DNA of 64,000 nucleotides from Hymenobacter persicinus (GTDB lineage: Bacteria > Bacteroidota > Bacteroidia > Cytophagales > Hymenobacteraceae), in the NCBI RefSeq assembly GCF_004167665.1, contig NZ_SEWE01000005.1, positions 1-64,000 of the forward strand, given 5' to 3'. The notes under the pieces were generated by a model. That model was not told the DNA's origin. It searched no databases and saw nothing but the letters and a program-made list of their open reading frames with translations. Both the position numbers and the translations under genes were made by a program. This document shows positions 35,553 to 44,312 of this stretch, piece by piece. Every line of letters starts with the position of its first letter. Position 1 is the stretch's first letter.

Positions 35553-35888
35553 ATGACATCAACTCTTTCTTCCCCGAACCCGGTGCCGGAGCGTGTGCAG
35601 CCGCGCACCCACGAGCTCAAAACCTGGCCCGCCTGCTTTGCGGCCGTGGAAGCCGGTGTGAAGCCCTTCGACGTGCGCGAAAATGACCGGCACTTCCAGG
35701 TCGGCGACGCGCTGCTGCTGCGCGAGTACGAGCCCGAGCGGGAGCAATACAGTGGCCGCACCACCCTGCGCTGGATCAGCTACGTGCTGCCCGGCGGCAC
35801 CTTCGGCGTAGAGCCGGGCTGGTGCGTGCTGGGCTTCGGCAACCAGCCCCCGCTGCCCCCCGGCATCAACGACACCAAGCTCTGGTAG
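35553..35888 (+). CDS. DUF3850-type ASCH-like small protein
   Basis: A 111-residue protein matching the DUF3850 pattern: HELKTWP (20-26), a segment ending KPFDVRENDR (37-46), FQVGDALLLREYEPE (48-62), YSGR and a late Tyr-Val strand. The fold is related to ASCH/PUA domains, which suggests RNA or modified-nucleotide binding, but no activity is established. Such proteins are frequent on phages, though no phage gene is nearby. It sits between two transporter genes and has its own short gaps on both sides. Confidence 0.78.
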   Translation: MTSTLSSPNPVPERVQPRTHELKTWPACFAAVEAGVKPFDVRENDRHFQVGDALLLREYEPEREQYSGRTTLRWISYVLPGGTFGVEPGWCVLGFGNQPPLPPGINDTKLW

Positions 35889-35948
35889 CCGCGGCCACCG
35901 TTTTTCAGGCCGCGCCCCGCGCGGCTATTGTTCACCAACTCTTGCTCT

Positions 35949-36218
35949 ATGACGCTTATTTCCCTGCTGGGCCTGCTGGCCGCCTTCTTTACCACCGCAG
36001 CCTACGTGCCCCAGGCCTACAAAACTATTACCACCAAGTCCACCGCCAGCCTGTCGCTGCCCACCTACCTGATGCTGTTCGTGGGCACGCTGCTGTGGGT
36101 AGCCTACGCCCTGTCGATTGGCAACGTGCCGGTGCTGCTGGCCAACCTAATTACGGCCCTGCTGGCGGGAATCATCCTGTTCTTGAAGCTGCGGGCCCGG
36201 GCCGTGAAATCGGCCTAA
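35949..36218 (+). CDS. SemiSWEET-type PQ-loop sugar transporter
   Basis: An 89-residue three-helix membrane protein of the MtN3/SemiSWEET family, which works as a dimer to move sugars down their gradient. The PQ motif is Pro21-Gln22 in AAYVPQAYK; helix 2 is SLPTYLMLFVGTLLWVAYAL and helix 3 follows. The ATG at 35949 is chosen because helix 1 starts at once; an upstream TTG would add seven residues. A terminator lies 26 bases downstream. Confidence 0.88.
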   Translation: MTLISLLGLLAAFFTTAAYVPQAYKTITTKSTASLSLPTYLMLFVGTLLWVAYALSIGNVPVLLANLITALLAGIILFLKLRARAVKSA

Positions 36219-36244
36219 CGGACTACTCGGCGCGAAAGCGGCCG

Positions 36245-36273
36245 GCCCCGCGGGTTGGCCGGCGGGGCTTTTT
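36245..36273 (+). terminator. Terminator after the SemiSWEET gene
   Basis: GCCCCGC (36245-36251) pairs with GCGGGGC (36262-36268), followed by five T. Confidence 0.85.
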
Positions 36274-36301
36274 GTTGGCCCCGGCTCGTCGCGGGAAACA
36301 A

Positions 36302-36334
36302 AAAACCCCGTCTCTGAATCAGAAACGGGGTTTT
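36302..36334 (-). terminator. Terminator after tRNA-Ser
   Basis: AAAACCCCGT (36302-36311) pairs with ACGGGGTTTT (36325-36334), with inner TCTGA/TCAGA. It abuts the tRNA 3' end on the minus strand. Confidence 0.88.
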
Positions 36335-36335
36335 G

Positions 36336-36423
36336 CAGAGAGGATGGGATTCGAACCCACGATGAGCTTTTGGCCCATACACACTTTCCAGGCGTGCTCC
36401 TTCGACCACTCGGACACCTCTCT
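36336..36423 (-). tRNA. tRNA-Ser (anticodon GGA)
   Basis: An 88-base class II tRNA. The acceptor stem pairs AGAGAGG with CCTCTCT with discriminator G. The T arm contains GGTTCGAATCC. The anticodon loop CTGGAAA gives GGA at 36387-36389, reading UCC and UCU serine codons. The long variable arm (TATGGGCCAAAAGCTCAT region) is as expected for serine. No CCA is encoded. The flanks show no integrase or att-like repeat of the tRNA 3' end. Confidence 0.95.
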
Positions 36424-36480
36424 AGGGCGGTAATCGGGCACAAAGTAACGCTTGAATTTCGGGATACGCAAGCCCGGCGG

Positions 36481-37575
36481 CTACACCAGCGTTATTTCCC
36501 CGCGCAGATCGTGGGAAAGCAGGCGGGCCGTTTCGGCCGGACTGCGCTTCAGGCCCAGTACAAACATGAGCTTGGTGATGGCCGCCTCGGTCGTAATGTC
36601 GTCGCCGCCGATGATGCCCAGGTCGCGGAAGTGGGCGCTGGTTTCGTACTGGCCCTGAATCACCCGGCCCTCCTCGCACTGGCTCACGTTGAGCAGCTGC
36701 ACCCCGCGGCCGTGGGCCTCGCGCAGGCACTGCAAAAACCAGGGCGCGGTGGGCGCGTTGCCCGAGCCGTAGGTTTCGAGCACGCAGCCCCGCAAATCGT
36801 CGATTTCGAGCATCGTGCGCACTACCCGCTCGGTGATGCCGGGAAACAGCTTCAGAATCACGACCCGGTCGTCGAGGCGCTGGTGCACCCGCAGCGGGCC
36901 GCCGGGCAGCAGCAGCATCTGCTTATCGTTGAACGCCACCTCGATGCCGGCCCGAGCCAGGGGCGGGTAGTTTTCGCTGCGAAAGGCGTCGTACTGCTCG
37001 CTTTCCACCTTTTTGGCCCGGTTGCCCCGGATCAGCAGGTCGTTGAAGAACACGGCCACTTCCGGCACCCGCACCGTGCCGGCCACGGGGTGGCGGGCGG
37101 CGGCAATGTCGAGAGCCGTAATCAGGTTGCGGCGGGCATCGGTGCGGATGCGGCCCACGGGCACCTGGGCGCCGGTGAAGATGACGGGCTTGCCCAGGTT
37201 TTCGAGCAGGTAGCTCAGCGCCGCGGCCGAATACGCCATGGTGTCGGTGCCGTGCAAGACCACGAAGCCGTCGTAGTGGGCGTAGTTTTCGCCGATCAGG
37301 CGGGCCAGCAGCAGCCAGTCGGCCGGCACCACGTTAGAAGAGTCGATGGCCTCGGGCAAGCTCAGCACCGAAAGGTTCATGCGCAGCTGGCGCAGCTCGG
37401 GCATCTTCTTGCGAATCTGCTCAAACTTCATCGGCACCAGCTCCCCGCGCTTGTTGTATTCCATGCCCACCGTGCCGCCGGTATAAATAACGAGCACTGA
37501 AGCCACCGCCCGGCCATCGGACGCCGCCTCGGCACTGAGAATACTGGTGGGTTGGGGGAGCGTGGTGGGGAGCAT
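36481..37575 (-). CDS. ansA: Type I L-asparaginase
   Basis: A 364-residue asparaginase converting L-asparagine to aspartate and ammonia. The first active-site threonine is Thr32 in VIYTGGTVG; the second is Thr110-Asp111 in LHGTDTM. QVPVGRIRTDARRN and the late VLETYGSGNAP match the cytosolic AnsA subgroup. No signal peptide is present. The first 20 or so residues before SVLVIYTGG are variable, so a slightly later start is possible. A family A repeat begins just upstream of its start. Confidence 0.92.
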   Translation of the reverse strand: MLPTTLPQPTSILSAEAASDGRAVASVLVIYTGGTVGMEYNKRGELVPMKFEQIRKKMPELRQLRMNLSVLSLPEAIDSSNVVPADWLLLARLIGENYAHYDGFVVLHGTDTMAYSAAALSYLLENLGKPVIFTGAQVPVGRIRTDARRNLITALDIAAARHPVAGTVRVPEVAVFFNDLLIRGNRAKKVESEQYDAFRSENYPPLARAGIEVAFNDKQMLLLPGGPLRVHQRLDDRVVILKLFPGITERVVRTMLEIDDLRGCVLETYGSGNAPTAPWFLQCLREAHGRGVQLLNVSQCEEGRVIQGQYETSAHFRDLGIIGGDDITTEAAITKLMFVLGLKRSPAETARLLSHDLRGEITLV

Positions 37576-37583
37576 GGGGTGGG

Positions 37584-37710
37584 AAAGGTGAAATTGTGAA
37601 CTTGTGAAATGGCGAGATGGTGAGCAACTGTTCGGGCGGCGTCAATCCGAGCCACTGCTGCCCTTGAACGTTAAACGCACAAGTTCACCTTTCACAACTT
37701 CACAACTTAA
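37584..37710. repeat. Intergenic inverted repeat, family A copy 2
   Basis: GTGAAATTGTGAACTTGTGA lies in the left arm (37589-37608). The right arm (37677-37710) reads CAAGTTCACC then TTCACAACTTCACAACTT. It fills the gap between the asparaginase start and the TatD end, and the TatD stop codon TGA is inside the right arm. Confidence 0.6.
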
Positions 37711-38467
37711 ACAGCGCCTGAGCGTTGCGGGTGGTGGCTTCGGCTACTTCGGCTTCAGTTTTGCCCAGCAGCGTGGCCACGCGCAGGGCAATCAGGGGCA
37801 GGTAGGACGGTTCGTTGCGCTTGCCGCGGTGCGGGGCCGGGGCCAGGTAGGGGCAGTCAGTTTCGAGCAGCAGATCATCCAGGCTCAGGCCGGGCAGGAA
37901 CTTGTCGGCTCCGCCGTTTTTAAACGTAGCCACCCCGCCGATGCCGAGCTTGAAGCCCAGCTTGATGGCGCGGTCGGCTTCCTCGGGCGTACCCGAAAAG
38001 CAGTGGAACACCCCGCGCAGGGTGCCGTCCTGGCCGGCTTCGATCAGGTCAGCCGTTTCCTGGAAAGCGTCACGGGTGTGCAGCACAATGGGCAGATTGT
38101 ATTGCTTGGCCAGCTCAATCTGCACCCGGAGCGCTTCTTTCTGCTGGTCGAGGAAAGTTTTATCCCAGTATAAATCGAGGCCGCACTCCCCCACTGCCGC
38201 GAAGGGGCGCTTGCTGAGCCAGTCCTCAATCTGGTAGAGCTCCCGCTGGAAATCCTGATTTACCGAGCACGGGTGCAGGCCCATCATGGCAAAGCACCGG
38301 TCGGGGTAATTGGCCTCGGTTTCGAGCATTACGTCCACGCTGGTGTGGTCGATGTTGGGCATCACGATGGTAGTGACGCCCGCGTCGAAGGCGCGGCGCA
38401 GGGCCTCGTCCCGGTCGGGCTTGAATTGTTCGGAATAGATGTGGGCGTGGGAATCGGTGAAGTGCAT
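37700..38467 (-). CDS. TatD-family metal-dependent hydrolase
   Basis: A 255-residue TIM-barrel nuclease-type hydrolase. Metal ligands are His7 and His9 (DSHAHIY), Glu in VGECGLDLYWD, His in VLHTRDAF, His in VFHCFSG and Asp in ETDCPYLAP. Relatives act as 3'-5' exonucleases or deoxyribonucleases in DNA repair and turnover. The final codons and the stop lie inside the family A repeat. It is separated from the GT2 gene by only a short gap and may share its transcript. Confidence 0.92.
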   Translation of the reverse strand: MHFTDSHAHIYSEQFKPDRDEALRRAFDAGVTTIVMPNIDHTSVDVMLETEANYPDRCFAMMGLHPCSVNQDFQRELYQIEDWLSKRPFAAVGECGLDLYWDKTFLDQQKEALRVQIELAKQYNLPIVLHTRDAFQETADLIEAGQDGTLRGVFHCFSGTPEEADRAIKLGFKLGIGGVATFKNGGADKFLPGLSLDDLLLETDCPYLAPAPHRGKRNEPSYLPLIALRVATLLGKTEAEVAEATTRNAQALFKL

Positions 38468-38491
38468 GGGGCAAAGGTAGCACCGGCGGGC

Positions 38492-39604
38492 CTACTCGTA
38501 CTGCCGGCCTTTCCAGTCGAAGCGGCGGCCCAGCAGGCGAAACAACACTAAACTCAGGGTGAGGGCCACGGTGTAAAGCTCGAAGGCCGGCAGCAGGCGC
38601 CAGCGCAGGCGCAGTCCCGCCCGCCGGAAGCACAGGTGCGCCAATCCGCCCTGCACCAGCATCTTGGCCAGCAGCACGCCCAGTCCCACCAGCGGCCCCG
38701 CCACTGCCGCCAGCCCAACCAAAGCCAGGTAAAACGCCCCGTAGAACACCAAACCGCCCTGTAGCCAGGCCGGCAGGGCTTCCACGCCGCGCAGCCAGCG
38801 CCGCCGCTGGTGCAGCAGGGCCGCGGGCGTGGCAATGGGCAGGGAAAAGGCCAGCACCGCGGGCTCAAACAGGTTGCGAAAGGTGAAGCCCCGGGCCAGC
38901 ACGGCCTGAAACAGCGCAAAGTCCTCGGTGACCGAAAATGGCAGCGCCTCGTAGCCGCCGGTGGCCTCGTAAGCCGCCCGGGTTACGAGCATGTTGTTGC
39001 CCATGGCCGTCACGGGCCTTCCCTGGTCCGACACCACCTGCACCAAGCCCAGCGACAAGAGCCAGTCGAGGCCCTGGAGCTGGTCGAACAGGCGCGGGCC
39101 CTGCACCACGGTCAGGCCCGTAACGGTGCCCACGCGGCTGGCCGGCGGCAGCACGGGTCCGAGCATGGCCTCCACCCAGGTGGCGGGCACGGCAATGTCG
39201 GCGTCGGTGATAAGGAAAAAGCTGGTGGTAGCGGCGCGGGCCAGGTGGGCCAGCACGTTGGCCTTGCCCCGGGCCGAGCCCAGGGATTCGGTGATGGGCA
39301 GGCAGCGAAACTGGCCCGCGTAGCCCTGCATCGTCGCGGCGGCGACGGCGGCAGTCTGGTCGGTGGAAGCGTCGTCACCGAGCAGTACCTCGATTAAATG
39401 AGCCGGGTAATTGAGCGCCCGGACAGTCCGTAGGCAGCGGCCAATGGCAGCCTCCTCATTGCGGGCCGCAATCAGAATGCTGACCCGGGGCAGCGGCGGC
39501 GCCAACGGGGCCGGTACGGCCGCGCGCCGCCGCCAGAACAGGACGGTGCAGGTTATCAGCACCAAAAACCACAGCCCGAAATACCCCGTCAGCAGCGCCA
39601 GCAT
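38492..39604 (-). CDS. Membrane GT2 glycosyltransferase
   Basis: A 370-residue family 2 glycosyltransferase. One N-terminal helix precedes the GT-A fold with ILIAARNEEAAIGRCL, GDDASTDQT and the metal-binding ITDADIAV; QRRRW matches the (Q/R)xxRW motif of processive enzymes; two to three C-terminal helices follow. The end, FDWKGRQYE, resembles the end of the second GT2 at 51900 (AWKGRQL), so the two are paralogues. It ends the minus-strand exopolysaccharide group. Confidence 0.87.
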   Translation of the reverse strand: MLALLTGYFGLWFLVLITCTVLFWRRRAAVPAPLAPPLPRVSILIAARNEEAAIGRCLRTVRALNYPAHLIEVLLGDDASTDQTAAVAAATMQGYAGQFRCLPITESLGSARGKANVLAHLARAATTSFFLITDADIAVPATWVEAMLGPVLPPASRVGTVTGLTVVQGPRLFDQLQGLDWLLSLGLVQVVSDQGRPVTAMGNNMLVTRAAYEATGGYEALPFSVTEDFALFQAVLARGFTFRNLFEPAVLAFSLPIATPAALLHQRRRWLRGVEALPAWLQGGLVFYGAFYLALVGLAAVAGPLVGLGVLLAKMLVQGGLAHLCFRRAGLRLRWRLLPAFELYTVALTLSLVLFRLLGRRFDWKGRQYE

Positions 39605-39607
39605 GAG

Positions 39608-40240
39608 TTACAGAGCCTCGAAGCGGAAACCGCGCGCGGCGAAGTGGGCCAGGTAGCGCGGCAGCACGTAGCGCAGGTTGCGGCTGGCTTTGAGGCTGTC
39701 GTGAAACACAATGATGGAGCCGGGCTTGGTGTACTTAATGGCCGTGGACAGGCACTGGGCGGCCGGAAACGCACGGTCGTAATCGCAGGTCAGCACGTCC
39801 CACATCACCACCTGGTGGGTGGCGGCCAGCGCCGCAGCCAGCGGGGGAGTGATACGACCGAAGGGCGGGCGCAGCAGCGGCCGGGCCTCGGGGGCGGGCA
39901 GCAGCTCGTTCAGCTCCTGCTGGCACCGGGCCACGTCGGCCAGAAACTCGGGGCGGGAGTGGCTCCAGCCGCTGATATGGCGGTGGGTATGGTTGGCCAG
40001 GCGGTGGCCGGCGGCCAGGGTCTGGCGGGCAATGTCGGCGTGGCGAACCAGGTTTTCGCCCACGCAGAAGAAAGTACCCTTGGCGTCGTAGCGGGCCAGC
40101 TGGTCTAGCACGAAGGGCGTTTCGTCCGGAATCGGGCCGTCGTCGAAGGTCAGGTAGAGCGTGTTGGTGGTGGCGGGCATTTCCCAGAGGCAGCCCGGCA
40201 GCAGGCGCCGGACGGGGCCGGGCATTCGGATCAGGCGCAC
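39608..40240 (-). CDS. Polysaccharide deacetylase (NodB homology)
   Basis: A 210-residue carbohydrate esterase 4 protein removing acetyl groups from sugar polymers. The metal site is Asp33-Asp34 in TFDDGP and the His pair in NHTHRH; RPPFGR and MWDVLTCDYD follow, and IIVFHD holds the late catalytic His. A GTG start at 40240 is chosen because the resulting RLIRMPGPVRRLLPGCLW is the usual Bacteroidota N-terminus; ATG 40225 is also possible, whereas the longer open frame upstream is not conserved. It is three bases from the GT2 gene. Confidence 0.88.
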   Translation of the reverse strand: MRLIRMPGPVRRLLPGCLWEMPATTNTLYLTFDDGPIPDETPFVLDQLARYDAKGTFFCVGENLVRHADIARQTLAAGHRLANHTHRHISGWSHSRPEFLADVARCQQELNELLPAPEARPLLRPPFGRITPPLAAALAATHQVVMWDVLTCDYDRAFPAAQCLSTAIKYTKPGSIIVFHDSLKASRNLRYVLPRYLAHFAARGFRFEAL

Positions 40241-40246
40241 GTTTCG

Positions 40247-40267
40247 GGAATTCTGAATTGTGAATTG
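40247..40267. repeat. Family B repeat unit (single arm)
   Basis: GGAATTCTGAATTGTGAATTG matches the GAATTCTGAATT unit of the family B elements at 24624 and 41487. Only one arm is present, directly upstream of the deacetylase start. Confidence 0.5.
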
Positions 40268-40346
40268 GGGCGGCGGCAAGGTACGGCAATCCGCGGGGAG
40301 CCTGCCCCCGGCAGTTCGGCCAGCCAAGCGAACTACAAATTTGGCG

Positions 40347-41480
40347 CTACTTGGTTTTGGCCGCGGCCAGCACCGCTTCCCACAGCGCGTCGGCGCTCTG
40401 CTCCCAGGAAAAGCGCTGGATGTTTTCGTAGCCTTGGGCCACGAGTTGCTCGCGCAGGCCGGCGTCGGCGTGCAGGGTTTCGAGGCCCTGGGCAATGGAG
40501 TCGACCTGAAACGGGTCGACCAGCAGGGCCGCGCCGCCGGCTACTTCGGGCAGGCAGCTGCAGTTGGAAGTAAGCACCGGACAGCCGCAGGCCTGGGCCT
40601 CGATAATGGGAATGCCGAAGCCCTCAAAATAGGGCACGTAGGCCGTGGCCAGGGCGGCGGCGTAGAGTTGAACGAGCTCCTCGTCGGTCACGCGACCGGT
40701 CAGGTGCACGTCGGTACGGAAGCGCATCTGCTGGTAGACGTCGAACATGGGGCCGGCTTTCCAGGCCGTGCGGCCCACGATGAGCAGCTTGGCCACGGAG
40801 CCCGAGCGGGCCTTAAACTGGTCGAAGGCCCGCAGCAGGTTCACCAGATTCTTGCGCGGCTGCAAAGCGCCCACAAACAAAAAGTAGGGTTTGCCGGCGC
40901 TGAACCGGTCGCGCACGGGCTGCTGCTCGGCGGCAGATAAGGGCCGAAAATGCTCGTCGGCGGCGTTGTAAACCACCCGGATCCGGTCGGCCGCAATCGT
41001 ATAGGTGTCGATGATATCCTGCTTGGTGGCTTCCGACACGGCTACCAGCACCCGGGAGGCGCGGGCGAAGCGGGGCGCGAAATACTGGTAGTACTTGCGC
41101 TGCAGAAAGCCCACGTCCTGGGGGAAATGCTCGAAGGCCAGGTCGTGCATTACCGTCACGCGGGGCACGCGGGTACTCAGGGTCGTGAAGCCGTCGGGAC
41201 TCAGGAACACGGCCGGGCGGTGGCGGGCCAGCCAGGCACTCACGGCCCCCTCAAACCAGGCCACGAACAGAAACGGGTGCCGGGCCGGCGGGTGCAGCAC
41301 GTGGGGCACCACGTTGGGCCCGAACAGGTAGCGCGGGTCGTAGGCGCGGTCGAACAGAAAGTGAAACGTGTGCTCCGGGTGCCGGCGCACCAGGCGCAGC
41401 AGCGTTTCGTAGGTGAAGCGCCCGATGCCTTCGAGCTTGTCGCCGGGCAAAAGAAAGCGGACGTTGACGGCTATCTGCAA
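40347..41480 (-). CDS. GT4-family glycosyltransferase
   Basis: A 377-residue retaining GT-B glycosyltransferase. The N-terminal domain has RFLLPGDKLEGIGRFTYE; the C-terminal UDP-sugar domain has FLFVGALQPRKNL and EGFGIPIIEAQACGCP, the E-x7-E type motif. It should add a sugar to a lipid-linked intermediate of the surface polysaccharide made by its neighbours. A family B repeat begins two bases upstream of its start. Confidence 0.9.
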   Translation of the reverse strand: MQIAVNVRFLLPGDKLEGIGRFTYETLLRLVRRHPEHTFHFLFDRAYDPRYLFGPNVVPHVLHPPARHPFLFVAWFEGAVSAWLARHRPAVFLSPDGFTTLSTRVPRVTVMHDLAFEHFPQDVGFLQRKYYQYFAPRFARASRVLVAVSEATKQDIIDTYTIAADRIRVVYNAADEHFRPLSAAEQQPVRDRFSAGKPYFLFVGALQPRKNLVNLLRAFDQFKARSGSVAKLLIVGRTAWKAGPMFDVYQQMRFRTDVHLTGRVTDEELVQLYAAALATAYVPYFEGFGIPIIEAQACGCPVLTSNCSCLPEVAGGAALLVDPFQVDSIAQGLETLHADAGLREQLVAQGYENIQRFSWEQSADALWEAVLAAAKTK

Positions 41481-41486
41481 AGAGAA

Positions 41487-41565
41487 TTAGGAATGTTGAA
41501 TTCTGAACTCTGAATTAAAAACGGCATCACCGAATCATAATTCAACATTCAAAATTCAGAATTAA
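41487..41565. repeat. Intergenic repeat, family B copy 3
   Basis: The left arm (41491-41517) contains GTTGAATTCTGAACTCTGAA; the right arm (41538-41565) contains TTCAACATTC and AAAATTCAGAATTAA. It fills the gap between the GT4 start and the flippase end; the flippase stop codon TAA lies within the right arm. Confidence 0.7.
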
Positions 41566-43079
41566 CGTAACTGCTTCAGCTCACTGAGCCGGATGATGCC
41601 GGTGGCGAACAGAATCCCGACGAAGGCCAGCCCCGCTCCTACCGCCTCAAGCAGCCACTGATCCAAGACGAGGCGCAAGCCCCAGAACGTGGCGCAGAGC
41701 AGTCCGAAGGCCAGCCCCAGCCGGGCCAGCAGCGCCCACGGAATCTGCACGCCGGCCCGCTGCCGCACCAGCCACAGGTAGCCCCCGGATACGAATACGG
41801 CGCACAGCAGCGTGTCGAGGGCGGCGGCCACGGCGCCGTAGCGGGGCAGCAGCAGCACGTTGAGCACCACGTTGAGCCCGATGCTGACGGCCACGAACCA
41901 GCTCACCGGCTTTTCCTGGCTGGTGCTGGTGAGCAGGGTGCTGTAGATGGCAAAAAACGCGTGCACGAGCACGTTGACAAACAAAATCTTGAGCGCCGTG
42001 GTCATGTGGGCCAGTTCCAGGGGGCTGCTGTGGGTGAACTGCCAGAACAGCACCTCCCCCCGAAACAGCACGAAGGCGCACACAAACAGCAGCGGCACCG
42101 TGACGATGCGCTGCCCGAACCAGAGCAGCTCCTGCTGCTCCTGGGGCTGGTCGGTGGCGCGGGCAAACTTGGCGAAGAACAGCGGCAGCACCGTCCACAT
42201 ATACATCATGATGGCGTCGACCCAGCGGTAGGCCCCGGCGTAGTAGCCGGCCTCGGCGGGCGTGGCCAGCCGCTCGAGCATCACCATGTCGATGCGCTCA
42301 TTGAGGCCGTAGAGCAGCGTAATCATGGCGAAGGGCAGGCTGGCCCGGAGCACGGTGCGGGCCTGGCTCCAGCGCAACCGGTAGCGCACGAAGCCGTAGA
42401 GCCGGCTGATAAGCCCGTAGAGCACTACAAACGTGAACAGCGTAGCTACCGAGCGGGCCACCACGTAGTTGTCGAGCGTGAGGCCGACGGTAATCAAGCC
42501 CAGCACCACCAGCAGCAGCAGGGCTTTTTCCAGCACCGAGAGCAGGGCGTCGGTGTTAAAGCGCTGGTGGGCCTGGAGCGTGCCGCGCAAAAAGCTCGTG
42601 TACTGAGTCAGCAGCAGCCCCACGCCGGTCAGGGCCAGCAGCGTGAGCGTGTGCCCCCGGTAGCCGATGCCGTAGCCGACGAGCACAATCAGCCCCAGAA
42701 ACAAGGCCGACAGCCCGCTTTTCAGGGGCAGAATGGTGGGGAAGTACTCGGGCAAAAACTCCGCGTTGGCCGCCACCCGCTTGGTGGTGAGCTGGGTCAG
42801 GCCCAGGTCCGAGACGGAGGCAAAAATCAGCGTCAGCGCGTACAGGGCCGTGAACGTGCCGAAGGCGGCGTGGCCCAGGCGGTCCTGCACCAGGTTTTCC
42901 ACCACCACCCAGCCCGGCTTCACCAGCAGGTTGAGCAGCACGACGAAGCTGATATTTCCGAAAAACTTTTTGATGGGGTCGAAACGAGGGATGGGCGGCG
43001 AAATTATGGAAAAACCCGCGGGGCTACCCCATCTTTCTGCGCACCGGCGAGGGTAATCGGGCCGGGCCACGGCTGGCAA
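41562..43079 (-). CDS. Wzx-like polysaccharide flippase
   Basis: A 505-residue integral membrane protein of the oligosaccharide flippase (MATE/MOP) type with about 12-14 hydrophobic segments. LVKPGWVVVENLVQDRLGHAAFG and the GLTQLTTKRVAAN loop are typical of Wzx-like flippases. It should move lipid-linked repeat units to the periplasm. The true start is uncertain: the first 30 residues are not hydrophobic or conserved, and translation may begin near the ISPPIPRF segment. Confidence 0.85.
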   Translation of the reverse strand: MPAVARPDYPRRCAERWGSPAGFSIISPPIPRFDPIKKFFGNISFVVLLNLLVKPGWVVVENLVQDRLGHAAFGTFTALYALTLIFASVSDLGLTQLTTKRVAANAEFLPEYFPTILPLKSGLSALFLGLIVLVGYGIGYRGHTLTLLALTGVGLLLTQYTSFLRGTLQAHQRFNTDALLSVLEKALLLLVVLGLITVGLTLDNYVVARSVATLFTFVVLYGLISRLYGFVRYRLRWSQARTVLRASLPFAMITLLYGLNERIDMVMLERLATPAEAGYYAGAYRWVDAIMMYMWTVLPLFFAKFARATDQPQEQQELLWFGQRIVTVPLLFVCAFVLFRGEVLFWQFTHSSPLELAHMTTALKILFVNVLVHAFFAIYSTLLTSTSQEKPVSWFVAVSIGLNVVLNVLLLPRYGAVAAALDTLLCAVFVSGGYLWLVRQRAGVQIPWALLARLGLAFGLLCATFWGLRLVLDQWLLEAVGAGLAFVGILFATGIIRLSELKQLR

Positions 43080-43219
43080 AGCGACGCGGCAGCCAATTTT
43101 GCTAAAAACGCGGCTGCCATTTCGGGGCTATTCATTGCGGGGAAAATCGAGTAGCTTTGCCACTCTGCGGCCAGCCGAAAACCGACCCGGCCGCCCCTAT
43201 TGCCCTTTCTTTTTACTGC

Positions 43220-44305
43220 ATGTCTTCCCGCTCCTATTCACTGCTAGGCCTGTGGCCGGTTATCAACCGCTGGAAATTTCTCGTTCTTACGGCCGTCGGC
43301 CTGGCGCTGGTTATCAGCGTTATCGTGGCGTTGATGCTGCCCAATATCTACAAATCGACGGCCGTCTTCTACCCTACCAATCCCAACACCACTGACCCCG
43401 ACCGCATTGTGACGGAAGGCGGCAAGCTGGAGCTGGGCGGGCGCACCGAAGACCTGGACCGTGTGATTACCATCGGCGAGTCGCAGACCGTGGCCGAGCT
43501 GATGATCAAGCGCTTCAAGCTGCACCAGCACTACAAAGCCGGCAAGCCCGGTGACGACCTGGCCGACCAGGCGGCGCTGGACGAGTTCAACGGCAACCTG
43601 ACGGTGGTGCACAACGACCGGGACGCTATTGAGCTCACCTTCAAGGACCGCGACAAGGTGCTGGCCGCCAAGATTGCCAACACCCTGACTCAGGTCATCG
43701 ACTCCATCAACCAACAGCTCACGTTCGAAAACCGCCGCAACATCATCGAGCTGTACCGGGAGCGGCGCGACTTTCTGCAGAAGGAATATACTGCCACCCA
43801 CGACAGCCTGGTGCAGGGCCGCCGCCGCTACGGCATCTACGGCATGGACCGGGAGTCGCGCTACTTGGCCAAGGAAATCATTGAAACCGAGGCCGACCTG
43901 CGCCGGGCCGAGGGCGAGGGCGACTCCCGCCGCGCCGCCGGGCTGCGCCGGGCCCTGAAGGGCCTTACCCAGGCCGAGGGCGGCAACCTGCTGAACCTGG
44001 AAAACTACGTGGCCGGCACCGACCTGATGACCACGCTCTACGCCCGCTTCAACGACGTGCAGGGCCGCCTGATCGGGGCCCGCAGCGCCTACGAATCGGC
44101 CAAGCTGGCCATCAGCGGCAAGATTTCGTCGATTTACGTGGTGCAGAAAGCCTTCCCGGCCACCAAGAAAGCGGCGCCCGTGCGCTGGCTGATTGTGGTG
44201 TCGTCGGTGCTGATTACGCTGGTGCTGTCCGTGATTTTCATCACCCTGCTGGAGCTGTACCGCGGCAACCTGAGCGTAGGCCGCGCCGGCCGTGCGCAGG
44301 CCTAG
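43220..44305 (+). CDS. Wzz-type polysaccharide chain-length protein
   Basis: A 361-residue protein with helices near residues 20-40 and 332-353 flanking a periplasmic coiled-coil domain, the layout of Wzz/polysaccharide co-polymerases. No Walker motifs or tyrosine-kinase tail are present. ATG 43220 is chosen because the first helix follows closely. A perfect TAnnTTTG box (TAGCTTTG, 43152-43159) lies about 60 bases upstream, although a clear -33 box is absent. It is divergent from the flippase and its stop overlaps a possible GTG start of the ligase-like gene. Confidence 0.85.
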   Translation: MSSRSYSLLGLWPVINRWKFLVLTAVGLALVISVIVALMLPNIYKSTAVFYPTNPNTTDPDRIVTEGGKLELGGRTEDLDRVITIGESQTVAELMIKRFKLHQHYKAGKPGDDLADQAALDEFNGNLTVVHNDRDAIELTFKDRDKVLAAKIANTLTQVIDSINQQLTFENRRNIIELYRERRDFLQKEYTATHDSLVQGRRRYGIYGMDRESRYLAKEIIETEADLRRAEGEGDSRRAAGLRRALKGLTQAEGGNLLNLENYVAGTDLMTTLYARFNDVQGRLIGARSAYESAKLAISGKISSIYVVQKAFPATKKAAPVRWLIVVSSVLITLVLSVIFITLLELYRGNLSVGRAGRAQA

Positions 44306-44312
44306 CCCGCCC

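Noticed and set aside
36336..36423. tRNA-Ser considered as an integration site
   Set aside because: No integrase and no second copy of the tRNA 3' end was seen in the flanks; the neighbours are ordinary genes with terminators.
37584..37710. Repeated GTGAA units considered as a CRISPR array
   Set aside because: Units are short, unequal, lack constant repeats and unique spacers, and no cas gene is in the window. They form inverted arms instead.
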